A stretch of DNA of 51,004 bases from Actinocatenispora comari (lineage in GTDB: Bacteria > Actinomycetota > Actinomycetes > Mycobacteriales > Micromonosporaceae). The notes beneath the pieces are model-generated. The model saw nothing but the letters and a program-made list of their open reading frames with translations. It was not told the DNA's origin and did no database searches. The first letter of the stretch is position 1; the number at the start of each line of letters is the position of its first letter. Below, piece after piece: positions 33,637 through 41,677 of this stretch. The stretch lies in contig NZ_BOPO01000003.1 of the NCBI RefSeq assembly GCF_017312725.1, positions 1 to 51,004 on the forward strand. Reading direction: 5' to 3'. Position numbers and translations under genes: made by a program.

Positions 33637-34161
33637 TCAACGGCGTGACGGGGGGGTGTGGAAGATCAGTCGGTTGCCGAACGGGTCGGGTACGGCGAGG
33701 TCGTCGCCCCAGGGTTGGGAGTCGAGTCCGATGCGCAGTGGATAGACCGGGCTGTCGGCCAGCTCACGTTGCAGCCGCCGGACGTCCGGCACCTCGATAC
33801 GCACCGCCGAGCCCGGGGTGGCGTCGCCGTGGTGCTCGCTCAGATGCAGTACGCAGCCCTGCTTGGACACCTGCTGGTACAGCGGCGATCCTGGCTCGAA
33901 CCGGTGTTCCCAGTCCACCGTGAAGCCGAGGAACTCGACGTAGAACCGGCGCGCCTCGGCACCCGGGAAGGTCCGCAGGATCGGCACGGCGACCGGGCCC
34001 GGATCGGGACGCCACGCTGCCACGCAGGTGTTCCAGTCGCGGTAGCCCAACTGTCCGGCGACGATCTCCAACGCCTGGCTGCGCGCGATGTCGATGCCGT
34101 CCGCGGCGAGCCGCGCCCGCAGCCGGGACGCCAGGGACTTCGGGTCGGGGACGATGGCCAT
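33637..34161 (-). CDS. Glyoxalase superfamily (VOC) protein
   Basis: 174 residues. The first ~50 residues (LASRLRARLAADGIDIARSQALEIVAGQLGYRDWNTCVAA) form a helical glyoxalase-related N-terminal domain. A single VOC module follows with PILRTFPGAEARRFYVEFLGF, LHLSEHHGDATPGS and AVPDPFGNRLIFH. Such proteins include bleomycin-resistance-like binders and dioxygenase-like enzymes. Metal-ligand candidates are the His in LHLSEHH and the final IFH. The function is not defined; the gene stands alone. Confidence 0.85.
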   Translation of the reverse strand: MAIVPDPKSLASRLRARLAADGIDIARSQALEIVAGQLGYRDWNTCVAAWRPDPGPVAVPILRTFPGAEARRFYVEFLGFTVDWEHRFEPGSPLYQQVSKQGCVLHLSEHHGDATPGSAVRIEVPDVRRLQRELADSPVYPLRIGLDSQPWGDDLAVPDPFGNRLIFHTPPSRR

Positions 34162-34383
34162 GACGCGCTCCTCGGCCGGCGACGTGTCGAACGGGGCTCT
34201 CCGTTGCCCGGGACCGCCGGCGGGTTCGTCGCGTCGATCACCAGTTGCACAGCACGGGAGTTCACCGTCTCGGCATCGCCGAGGGAGAGGGCAGGCACCC
34301 GCCGCCTCCGGTCACTCTATGCCGCCGGCCGGTCATTGTCCCGCGCTCGCGCTGACCGGCGCGAGAGGATCGGTGAGAGAGGG

Positions 34384-34422
34384 GCGTCCCGCTGGCCGGC
34401 AGGCTGCTGGCCAGCGGGACGC
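34384..34422. terminator. Strong hairpin after the sigma-fusion gene
   Basis: Perfect 14-bp arms GCGTCCCGCTGGCC (34384-34397) and GGCCAGCGGGACGC (34409-34422) with an 11-nt loop, about 33 bp past the stop of the sigma-fusion gene. No T-run. A stem of this strength is a likely terminator. Confidence 0.7.
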
Positions 34423-34454
34423 AGTGCGCTCACCCTAGCGGTCCCTCCTCGAAC

Positions 34455-37172
34455 TCAGGACTGCGCGACGGTGGCCGCGGCGTGCACGATCTGGGTGACG
34501 GTGACGTGGGTGGAGTCGGATGCGGTGGCCTTGAGGGTCATGGGGTGTCCGGCGGTCGTGGCGGGGTTGTTCCAGTGCGCGCGGAAGGTGCCGGCGCCCA
34601 GGTCGTTGACCTTGGCCGTGGTCCAGGTCTTGCCGTCGTCGAACGAGACCGACACGGTGGCCGACTCGACCGGTACCCGCGGGGCACCGGCGGAGTGGTC
34701 GACGGTCAGCGTGAGGGTGTTGCGGCCCAGCGGGATCCGCCCGTCCAGGCCCTGCGTCAGCTGGTAGTGCGGGAGCAGCAGGGACACCGGCGAGCAGTGC
34801 GTGGTGTCGCCGTCCGCGCCGCAGCCCCACCGGTCGGTGGGCACCGTGGTGGTGCCGGAGTGCGCGGAGCTGAACGTCCACTCGCTGTGTGAGGAGGTCG
34901 ACTGGCTGGTCCAGGGCGCCTTGCGGGTCTGGTCGTAGACGATCCGGTAGTTCTTGCGTCCCGCCGGCACCGCGACGTCCGCGCCGGTCACGTCCTTCTG
35001 GTCGACCAGCCGGGTACCGCCGGAGAACAGCTGGAAGCGCGACGTGGAGACGGTACCGGCCTGGCTCGGGTCGTCCAAGTCTCCGGCGTGGTCGGGGGTG
35101 GAGTCCCCGACCGGGGCCAACCTGATCGACAGCGTGTCGTCGATCCGGCAGGCGCCGCAGGCGTACCAACCGACGCCGGTGTCGGCCGGGATCGTCGGCG
35201 CCAGCGGCCCGCGCAGCCAGTCGACCCTCTCGTGCTGGCCACCCCGGAACACGTACGAGCCGGACTGGAACATTCCGCCGGGACCTCCGTCGGCCAGCAC
35301 GGCGTCGACAGACTGAAAGTAGGGCAGTTCCGGGTCGGCGGTCAGGTACTCGGTGCGCCGCATCGGTTGCGGTAACGGCGTGCCGTAACGCAGCACCTCC
35401 GGCTGCCAGCGTGGTGCGGCGAACCAGACGCTGTTGCCGGTGCGCGGCTTGTCGGCGTAGTAGCTGGTGTTCAGCGTGGCCAGGCTGCCGGCGGTGGCCT
35501 GGTAGTGCTGGTTCGCACCGATCGCACGGTCGCTCGGGAAGATCACGTCGTACAGGTACGGCGTGGTGGCCGAGGCCGGCGAGGTCAACGTCTCGTGCAC
35601 GTAGAAGTGCTGGATGCCGACCCCGGCCGGGCTGCTGGACAGGTACAGCGGATGATCGCCGAAAGTACTGAATCCGGCCTGCACCGCCGCGTCCTCGGCC
35701 GAGCCGCGGTCCCACATGACATCGACGTCTTGCACCTCGGCCCGCCTCGGCGTCGTCACCGACACCTCGTGGGTGGCCCGGCGCAGGTCGACCGTCGTAC
35801 TGGTGGCCTTGCCGGCCACGGTGAACTGCCCGAAGGCGACCCACTCGGCAGTGGTGTTGCCGGGCCCATCGCCAGTTTGGTAGTGCGCCATCAGTGCGTA
35901 GTGGCCGTCCGGCACGCTGATCCGCGCCTCGCCGTCGAGCGCGACCGGGACTGCGGCGTACTTGCGGGACTCGTCGACGTTGATGACCACGAGCATCGAC
36001 TGGCGCGCTGGCCCGCCTTGCGGGTCGGTGACCTTGATCGTGGCCGTACGCATCGGGAAGTCCGGGTGCGCGACTCCGCTGCCCGGCGTCACCCCGGGCC
36101 GCCCCGCCACCAGTGCCGACACGTCGAACTGCGCAAGCCGGTAGCTGCCGGTACCCAGCTCGTGCAGCGCGGTCGCCGGCACCACGTAGGTGTCGGCGCC
36201 GTACTGCTGGGTCAGGTACGTGCGGTGCACGGTCCCGGTCGGACGCACCGTGCGCACCCGTCCGCGCGGATCCGTGCCGACGACCACCCCGTCTCCCGTC
36301 GGGAGCGTCAGGGTGCGAGATCGCGCGTGACCGGCGGTGCCGCGATCGATTGTGTGGCTGCGCTGCACGGTCGAGTCGTGAGCCGAGGCCGGCAACGCCA
36401 CAGCCGGCAGGACGACCGCCCCAGCGCTGACCACGGCGGCGGCCGCGAGGCTCGCGACAGCAGTAACCCTCCCACTGTGGGCTGACCGAAGTCCTTGCCC
36501 CAGCACGATAGCCCTACGATGTCTCGCTGTATCAGCCATAGATCCGGTCCCAGGTCTCGAGGGATGGTTGACGACTTCGTCGTGTGGCGGTGGCAACGTC
36601 GGTGAGCGCGCGGCCTCATGCGCTTCGCCGGCGGCCCACGCTGGCGACTGTTCGTTGGAGCACCAGCGCTCTCGCAGCGTCGTGAGGCCACGGCGCGCGT
36701 GGCTGCGGATGGTCACTGCGGTGACCTCGAGCATGTCTGCGATTTGCTTGTCCGAGCGGTCATAGCCGTACCTGAGCAGCAATACCTCGCGTTGGCGTGC
36801 AGGAAGCATCCACAGCTGCTCCCACAGGCCGGAGGCATCACACACCCGCTGTAGCGCCGCATCCGCCTCACCCACCTCGGGAAGATCGGCAACGACCTGT
36901 TCGCGGCGCGACCGGCGCCAGTTACTCACCTGCAGCCGCATCATGGTGGTCCGCACGTACGACTCCGCGTTGGCGTGGTTGCCGAGTCGATGCCACGCTG
37001 CTCGTAGCCGCGCGAACGCCTCCTGCACCAGATCGGCGGCGTCGTGCGGGTTTCCCGTCAGCGCATGGCCATACCGCAGGAGGGCCCGCCCACGGCGTCG
37101 GTAGAGGGCTTCGTAGGCATCGCCGGGCGCGTCGTCGTTCTCCCCCACCGATCTAGGTCCGCCTAGCCGCAC
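34455..37172 (-). CDS. ECF sigma factor (SigE-like) fused to a membrane/signal segment and a large exported domain
   Basis: One uninterrupted 905-codon frame. Residues ~18-90 are sigma region 2 (YEALYRRRGRALLRYGHALTG, DAADLVQEAFARL); ~118-170 are region 4 (LPARQREVLLLRYGYDRSDKQIADML, VRSHARRGL-type helix). A linker of ~65 residues leads to a hydrophobic segment at ~235-262 ending in PASAHD, which could be a membrane anchor or a signal peptide. The remaining ~640 residues look exported: beta-rich, ending in a VESATVSVSFDDGKTWTTAKV domain like those at the C-terminus of secreted subtilisin-type proteins, but no protease triad is seen. An internal Met212 could start a separate secreted protein. 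Starts GTG 37172 or GTG 37148. A decayed PadR gene precedes it. Confidence 0.75.
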   Translation of the reverse strand: MRLGGPRSVGENDDAPGDAYEALYRRRGRALLRYGHALTGNPHDAADLVQEAFARLRAAWHRLGNHANAESYVRTTMMRLQVSNWRRSRREQVVADLPEVGEADAALQRVCDASGLWEQLWMLPARQREVLLLRYGYDRSDKQIADMLEVTAVTIRSHARRGLTTLRERWCSNEQSPAWAAGEAHEAARSPTLPPPHDEVVNHPSRPGTGSMADTARHRRAIVLGQGLRSAHSGRVTAVASLAAAAVVSAGAVVLPAVALPASAHDSTVQRSHTIDRGTAGHARSRTLTLPTGDGVVVGTDPRGRVRTVRPTGTVHRTYLTQQYGADTYVVPATALHELGTGSYRLAQFDVSALVAGRPGVTPGSGVAHPDFPMRTATIKVTDPQGGPARQSMLVVINVDESRKYAAVPVALDGEARISVPDGHYALMAHYQTGDGPGNTTAEWVAFGQFTVAGKATSTTVDLRRATHEVSVTTPRRAEVQDVDVMWDRGSAEDAAVQAGFSTFGDHPLYLSSSPAGVGIQHFYVHETLTSPASATTPYLYDVIFPSDRAIGANQHYQATAGSLATLNTSYYADKPRTGNSVWFAAPRWQPEVLRYGTPLPQPMRRTEYLTADPELPYFQSVDAVLADGGPGGMFQSGSYVFRGGQHERVDWLRGPLAPTIPADTGVGWYACGACRIDDTLSIRLAPVGDSTPDHAGDLDDPSQAGTVSTSRFQLFSGGTRLVDQKDVTGADVAVPAGRKNYRIVYDQTRKAPWTSQSTSSHSEWTFSSAHSGTTTVPTDRWGCGADGDTTHCSPVSLLLPHYQLTQGLDGRIPLGRNTLTLTVDHSAGAPRVPVESATVSVSFDDGKTWTTAKVNDLGAGTFRAHWNNPATTAGHPMTLKATASDSTHVTVTQIVHAAATVAQS
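37153..37166. promoter_or_regulatory. CTAGG palindrome at the start of the sigma-fusion gene
   Basis: CTAGGTCCGCCTAG shares its outer arms with the perfect palindrome at 29449. It overlaps the GTG-37172 start region. If it is an operator, the GTG at 37148 would be the better start. A PadR-type regulator is the likely binder. Confidence 0.5.
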
Positions 37173-37214
37173 GTGGCCCGCGCCGACCAGGCTGCTCGAC
37201 GTCGTCGCGTGCGG

Positions 37215-37401
37215 TCATCCCGGTGCCTCCAGACCGTTGCGTTCGAGTCGGTGCAGCGCCGGACAGACCGAGCCGTCGAGCAGATCGAGCGCGGCGTCGG
37301 AGCGCTGCCGACGATGCAGGATCACGCCGTAGCCATGGACTCGGCCGAGCTCGTGCAGGGGTGCTGAGCACCGGCACGTCGAGACACCCGTGGAGGTTCA
37401 T
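37215..37401 (-). pseudogene. PadR family regulator, frameshifted and truncated
   Basis: From the ATG at 37401 the frame reads MNLHGCLDVPVLST. After removing one base from the GGGG at 37358-37361 it continues LHELGRVHGYGVILHRRQRSDAALDLLDGSVCPALHRLERNGL, then a stop at 37215. This aligns well with the intact PadR at 39765 (LRQLGSAHGYAIIVALRDG, YPALHRLERAGLV). The wing and C-terminus are lost. The upstream sequence TAGCTTCCTAGGTATG is also nearly identical to the leader of the intact gene (TAGCTTACTGGGTATG). It sits 43 bp before the sigma-fusion gene. Confidence 0.75.
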
Positions 37402-37592
37402 ACCTAGGAAGCTATGCATTGAAAGCTAGGTAGTCAAGGGTCGGCGGCCGCACAGCGCCGGCACCAGCGGATACGCGATCTGGATCGCACCACTACGAGG
37501 GTCGCGGTGCAGCGGGCACCGACGCATCGGATCGGTCGTTCGACTGCGGTTGCGGCGCCACCCGAACCGGACTATGCATGAGTTATGCATGA
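37401..37592. promoter_or_regulatory. Shared control region of the decayed PadR and MarR genes
   Basis: TACCTAG (37401-37407) and CTAGGTA (37426-37432) form an inverted repeat at the PadR start. TATGCAT occurs at 37413-37419 between these arms and again at 37573-37579 and 37584-37590, the last spanning the MarR start codon. Two sites form a direct repeat TATGCATGA with an 11-bp period. MarR autoregulation at TATGCAT is inferred. Confidence 0.55.
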
Positions 37593-38106
37593 TGAGAGAC
37601 TGGCGAACCTGCTGGGCGCGATGGCGTTGGCGATCCACGATGTGATGCTTCCCGCTGTTGTCGACAGCAGCGGCGTGGGCGTGTCCGCCTCCGCCGCACT
37701 CGTGGTGCTGGGTGCTCATCCGGGTCTGAGCGTCAGCGAGCTCGGCCGGCGTCTGGGCCTCAGCCAGCCCGCCGCTGCCCGCATGGTCGACTCGCTCCAA
37801 GAGCAGGGTCTGGTCACGCGGCGCAAAGGGACGGGCCGCGTCGTCCATGTCGGCTCGACACGACGAGGGCGCGAAGCGACGCGGCGCTTGCTGGCGGCGC
37901 GGTCGGCCCAACTGGTCGACGTGCTGGGCAGCTTGACCGCGCGGCAGAAGCAGCAACTGGAGCCGCTGCTCGGTACCCTGCTCACCGCTCTCTACCGGCA
38001 GATCGGCGACGCAGAACGCGTCTGCCGACTGTGCCACCGTTCCTGTTGCGTCCAGGATGCGCTGTGCCCGGTCGGCCAGGCCGAGCGATCGCTCGCGGGC
38101 GGGTAA
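37585..38106 (+). CDS. MarR family transcriptional regulator with a C-terminal Cys cluster
   Basis: 173 residues. The winged helix (GVSASAALVVLGAHPGLSVSELGRRLGLSQPAAARMVDSLQEQGLVTRRKG) is typical. The C-terminus is unusual: residues ~147-168 carry C-x2-C-x3-CC-x5-C (CRLCHRSCCVQDALC), which could bind a metal or Fe-S cluster or act as a thiol switch. The ATG at 37585 lies within the TATGCAT direct repeat, so the mRNA may be leaderless. Four bases separate its stop from the EamA transporter gene, so it likely regulates and is co-transcribed with that gene. Confidence 0.87.
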   Translation: MHDERLANLLGAMALAIHDVMLPAVVDSSGVGVSASAALVVLGAHPGLSVSELGRRLGLSQPAAARMVDSLQEQGLVTRRKGTGRVVHVGSTRRGREATRRLLAARSAQLVDVLGSLTARQKQQLEPLLGTLLTALYRQIGDAERVCRLCHRSCCVQDALCPVGQAERSLAGG

Positions 38107-38110
38107 CCGA

Positions 38111-38959
38111 ATGGCCGGAGTGGCGCTCGCCTTGGCCTCGGCAGGCTGCTACGGGTTGTCCGATGTCGTCGGCGGGTTGTCCGCACGACGGGCACCGTTC
38201 GCCACTGTAGCCGCACTCGGCCAGCTCACGGCCCTGGTTCTGACCCTGACAGCCGCGCCGCTGACGACCGCGCAGCCGCCGTCGTTCAGCGACCTCGGCT
38301 GGGGAGGCTTGTCCGGGCTCGGCACCGGTCTCGGCATGCTCATGCTGTTTCGCGGGCTGAGTCGAGCCACCATGAGTGTCGTCGTCCCGGTCAGCGCCGT
38401 GGGTGGGGTCACGCTTCCCGTCCTGGTCAGCGTCGCGTTCCTCGGTGAACGGCCCGCGACCCTCACGTGGCTGGGCATTGCCCTGGCGCTGCCCGCGTTG
38501 TGGATGGTTGCTCGGCAGCGCACCGACCAGACAGGCACCACGGACACCGGGATGGCCGATGGGCTGGCAGCTGGTGTCGGGATCGCCGTTCAGTACCTGG
38601 CGCTCGCTCAAGCCAGCGGCCAATCCGGGATCTGGCCGGTCACTGCCGGCCGAGTGAGCGCCACGGCCGTTCTCGTGCTTGTCGTGCTGCGTGGCCCGAA
38701 AACGCGGCGCCGTCTCCCCTCGCCTCGCGTGATGCTGGGGGCTCTCACCAGCGGCGCAACCGCCGCCATTGCCCTGGTCTGCTACCTGCTCGCAGCCAAG
38801 CAGCAGCTGACGACCGTTGCCGTCGTATTGTCGTCGCTGTATCCGGCGGTCCCCGTTCTGTTTGGCCTCACCGTGTTGCGCGAACGTCTCCGGTGGCAGC
38901 AGGCTGTCGGCCTGGTCGCCGCAGGATGTGCCGTCGCTCTGATCACGGTGGCCTCCTGA
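38111..38959 (+). CDS. EamA/DMT family transporter
   Basis: 282 residues with ten predicted membrane helices in two EamA repeats. The first ends near VTLPVLVSVAFLGERPATLTWLGIALA, the second near VVLSSLYPAVPVLFGLTVLRERLRWQQAVGLVAAGCAV; both show the conserved ExP/ER motif at a helix start. The start at 38111 (MAGVALALASAGCYG) is preferred. Likely exports a small metabolite or drug. It lies directly after the Cys-rich MarR gene. Confidence 0.92.
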   Translation: MAGVALALASAGCYGLSDVVGGLSARRAPFATVAALGQLTALVLTLTAAPLTTAQPPSFSDLGWGGLSGLGTGLGMLMLFRGLSRATMSVVVPVSAVGGVTLPVLVSVAFLGERPATLTWLGIALALPALWMVARQRTDQTGTTDTGMADGLAAGVGIAVQYLALAQASGQSGIWPVTAGRVSATAVLVLVVLRGPKTRRRLPSPRVMLGALTSGATAAIALVCYLLAAKQQLTTVAVVLSSLYPAVPVLFGLTVLRERLRWQQAVGLVAAGCAVALITVAS

Positions 38960-39106
38960 CCTTGGCCCGGGGGCCTTCCAGCTCCGGGTCGTCCGCGCCG
39001 CAACGGCCCGGCGGCTCCGCCCGCTGGCGCGCCACGGGACGGGCGGTCCATCCCTTGTGGACCGACACCTGCACCGGCCCTTCTCGTCGGTCGCAGGCGG
39101 CAACTG

Positions 39107-39604
39107 CTACCGGGCCAGGCGCCTGACCAGGCTGAGCCCGGACTCGGCGAAACCGTTGCTGCTGTAGAAGCGGACCGCACCCGCGTTGCGGTGATGGATG
39201 CCGGCCGACAGGAACCCGATCCCGTGATCGGTCGCCCATCGTCTCGCCGCTGCCAGCAGTGCCGAGCCAGCCCCCAGCCCACGCGCATCGGGCAGCACGA
39301 CCGTGTGCACCTCCGCCGACGCCACCGGGCGCAGGATCTGATGATCGGGCGGTTCGGGGCGCCGCAGCACCTCCACCATCCCGACCACATGACCCTCGGC
39401 GGTCTCGGCAACGAAGACAGCATCCTGACCCGAATCGCCGGCCAGCATCGAGGCAAAGTGCTGGGTCACCACGTCGCGCTCTGGAATGCGGTAGGTGTCC
39501 GGTGCGAGAGCCAGGTGCGCCTCGGCGTTCGCCACCCGCAACTCCACCAGCGACGAAACGTCCGCCGTGGTCGCCGCCCGAACCGTCAACCCTGTCGTGT
39601 CCAC
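39107..39604 (-). CDS. GNAT family N-acetyltransferase
   Basis: 165 residues. The acetyl-CoA site appears as VLPDARGLGAGSALLAAARRWA (the R/Q-x-x-G-x-G/A loop) and the last motif as NAGAVRFYSSNGFAESG. The N-terminus (TVRAATTADVSSLVELRVAN) is typical of the family. Acyl acceptor unknown. It is convergent with the EamA gene and not linked to an operon. Confidence 0.9.
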   Translation of the reverse strand: MDTTGLTVRAATTADVSSLVELRVANAEAHLALAPDTYRIPERDVVTQHFASMLAGDSGQDAVFVAETAEGHVVGMVEVLRRPEPPDHQILRPVASAEVHTVVLPDARGLGAGSALLAAARRWATDHGIGFLSAGIHHRNAGAVRFYSSNGFAESGLSLVRRLAR

Positions 39605-39727
39605 GACGGCAGATCCTAGCGTCGGCCGCCCTCAGGCCCGCGGCTCGGCGTTCTGCGACGAGCAAGCCCCCGACCCTTGATGACGCGGTGGGTTTGGTCA
39701 CGGTCGAGCGACGAATCCGAGCGCCCA

Positions 39728-39766
39728 TTGACCTCCCCGGGCATCGATACCTAGCTTACTGGGTAT
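39728..39766 (+). promoter_or_regulatory. PadR promoter and operator
   Basis: TTGACC (39728-39733) is a good -35 box. ATACCTAGCTTACTGGGTAT (39747-39766) is an imperfect dyad covering the -10 region and running into the ATG at 39765. With no ribosome site, the PadR transcript is probably leaderless and autorepressed. The sequence matches the leader of the decayed PadR at 37401. Confidence 0.6.
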
Positions 39767-40097
39767 GGAGCTTCGGGGGCATCTGGACCTGATGCTGTTG
39801 AGCAGCCTGCGACAGCTGGGGTCCGCACACGGATACGCGATCATCGTGGCGCTGCGGGACGGGTCCGACGGTGTCTTCGATCTGCCGGAAGGCACGGTGT
39901 ACCCGGCGTTGCACCGGTTGGAGCGCGCCGGCCTGGTGAACAGCGACTGGGACACCAGCGGCGCCCGTCGTCGCCGCGTCTACCGGCTGACCACGGACGG
40001 GACGGCGGCGCTTGCTGCCAAGCAACGCGAGTGGCACGCGTTCGCACACGGGATGCGGGCGTTGATCGCACCGACTGCCTCGGAGGGACTGGCATGA
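39765..40097 (+). CDS. PadR family transcriptional regulator
   Basis: 110 residues, the short PadR subfamily. MELRGHLDLMLLSSLRQLGSAHGYAII forms the first helices, FDLPEGTVYPALHRLERAGLV the recognition helix, and DTSGARRRRVYRLT the wing. PadR proteins repress a neighbouring membrane-protein gene; here the stop overlaps the ATG of a HAAS/permease-prefix membrane protein, a standard PadR-HAAS pair. Confidence 0.95.
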   Translation: MELRGHLDLMLLSSLRQLGSAHGYAIIVALRDGSDGVFDLPEGTVYPALHRLERAGLVNSDWDTSGARRRRVYRLTTDGTAALAAKQREWHAFAHGMRALIAPTASEGLA

Positions 40098-40813
40098 CCG
40101 ACAGCGACGTGGATCGCTACCTGGACCGCCTCTTCGATGGACTCGCCGGCACGGGTGGGGTCGGCCGCCGCGCCCTGGTCGAGGTCGAGGACCACCTCCG
40201 TACCTCCGTCGCTGAACGCGTCGACCACGGCATGTCGCACGAGGATGCCGAGCGCTCGGCCGTCGCGAGTTTCGGCGACGTCAGGATGGTCGCTCGTCGT
40301 CTCCGTGCCGGCCACCGGCAGGCGCGGCGGGCGGCGGCCGCATCCAGCGCCTGGCTCGTCGTCGCGCTCGCCTGCGCGGCAGCGGCTGCCTCGGTCCTGC
40401 TCACCGTTGCAGATCGGCTGTGGGAGGCAGCGCGCGGACCGTCCTGGGGCGACTGTGTGGCCTCCTCGCCGTGCGACGTGGCCGGCGAAACCGGCTACCT
40501 GCTGCCGATCGGCGTCACCCTCGCCGTCGTGTCGGCCGTTCTGCTGGTCAGCCGCCATCTGCTCCAGCGACGAGCCCGGGTCGCGACAAGCGCGCGGCGC
40601 CTGCCGGTCCTGCTCGCCGTGCTCTGCGCCCTGCTGACCCCGGTACTGCTGACCAGCTTCGGTGGGGATCCCGTCACGGTCAACAGTGCCGTCGTCGGCG
40701 CCAATGGGCCCGGGTTGTTCATGACGGTCGTGGCATCGGCCGTGACCGCGGCGGCCAGCATCGCCGCCATCGGGTGGGCCCTGCTGGCCCAACGGCGCCG
40801 GGCCAATGCCTGA
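40094..40813 (+). CDS. HAAS/permease-prefix domain membrane protein
   Basis: 239 residues from the ATG at 40094, overlapping the PadR stop by 4 bp. The N-terminal HAAS-like domain (YLDRLFDGLAGTGGVGRRALVEVEDHLRTSVAERVDHGMSHEDAERSAVASFGD, residues 8-62) is followed by six hydrophobic stretches. Such proteins act with PadR in envelope-stress or drug-response circuits; the exact role is unknown. It is the only membrane target next to this PadR. Confidence 0.88.
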   Translation: MTDSDVDRYLDRLFDGLAGTGGVGRRALVEVEDHLRTSVAERVDHGMSHEDAERSAVASFGDVRMVARRLRAGHRQARRAAAASSAWLVVALACAAAAASVLLTVADRLWEAARGPSWGDCVASSPCDVAGETGYLLPIGVTLAVVSAVLLVSRHLLQRRARVATSARRLPVLLAVLCALLTPVLLTSFGGDPVTVNSAVVGANGPGLFMTVVASAVTAAASIAAIGWALLAQRRRANA

Positions 40814-40901
40814 ACGACACACCACTCGCGTCGAGAAGCCGCTGACGGCACGAACCCTTACCAGGATCACGGATCCGCGGGATGCGGCTACAGTGATCGA
40901 G

Positions 40902-41429
40902 ATGTCAACCGTGCGCGTTCGGAGCGGTAGCCCGCGAGACATTGTCGGCGTGGCCGGGATTCACCTGGCAACGCGGCGAGCCACCTACCCAGGGATGCTC
41001 CCGGACGAGGTGCTGGACGCCATGACACCCGCCTCTGTCGCAGCTTGGTGGCGTGCGTACCTGCCGAAGGCGCCACGCCCGAACACGCTGCTCGTAGCGG
41101 ATGCCGGCGGCGATCCACAGGGGTTTGTCTTCCTGCAAGCGGCGGGTCAGGAGGGCGAGATATTCGCCATCCACGTCCACCCGCGAGCCCAGGGGCAGGG
41201 CATCGGGCGGCTCTTGATGCGTCGTGCCCTGGAGACACTCGGTTCCTGGGGATGCGACCGTGCCGTGCTCTGGGTGCTTGCCGACAACCATGGTGCGCAG
41301 CAGTTCTACCGGAACTCAGGATGGGCACCTGTCCCCGAGGGCGCCCGCGTCGAGAACATCGACGGGGCTTCCGTCACCGAGGTCTCCTACGCGCTGCCCC
41401 TCGCCGCGGCCGGGGGCTGTCCAGCCTGA
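40902..41429 (+). CDS. GNAT family N-acetyltransferase
   Basis: 175 residues from the ATG at 40902. The acetyl-CoA site is IHVHPRAQGQGIGRLLMRRALE, followed by AVLWVLADNHGAQQFYRNSGW. The N-terminal part (IHLATRRATYPGMLPDEVLDAM) resembles a broad group of actinobacterial GNATs. Preceded by a weak ribosome site. No operon partner; 88 bp after the HAAS gene. Confidence 0.9.
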   Translation: MSTVRVRSGSPRDIVGVAGIHLATRRATYPGMLPDEVLDAMTPASVAAWWRAYLPKAPRPNTLLVADAGGDPQGFVFLQAAGQEGEIFAIHVHPRAQGQGIGRLLMRRALETLGSWGCDRAVLWVLADNHGAQQFYRNSGWAPVPEGARVENIDGASVTEVSYALPLAAAGGCPA

Positions 41430-41589
41430 TTGGCCCGTCCTGCGACACGGCCGGCGTGGTCTCTGACAGGCATCGATCATGCCCAAGGTCGCGCGCGGCG
41501 CTGGGAGGAACGGCGGAGCTGCGGCGGGCCGTGGCACACGTGCTGCCTCTCGGCCCGCAGGCGGTGGCGCATTGAACGTCGCGAATATC

Positions 41590-41607
41590 ACTTTCCTGAA
41601 CGAAAGT
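41590..41607. promoter_or_regulatory. Dyad upstream of the secreted beta-helix gene
   Basis: ACTTTC-CTGAAC-GAAAGT is a perfect 6-bp inverted repeat with a 6-bp spacer, 71 bp before the start. The arms recall LacI-type operators (CGAAA/TTTCG) found at actinobacterial carbohydrate genes. A sugar-responsive repressor is possible; none is adjacent. Confidence 0.45.
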
Positions 41608-41633
41608 CGCCCCTGTCTCCCTCTTCCTCCATG

Positions 41634-41654
41634 GATGGGAGCTTTCGCTCCATC
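41634..41654 (+). promoter_or_regulatory. Hairpin in the leader of the beta-helix gene
   Basis: GATGGGAGC and GCTCCATC pair with one bulged G across a TTTC loop, 24 bp before the start codon and just ahead of the AGGGAGG ribosome site. It could protect or regulate the mRNA; its role is not clear. Confidence 0.35.
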
Positions 41655-41677
41655 CGTGGACGCAAGCAGGGAGGAAC

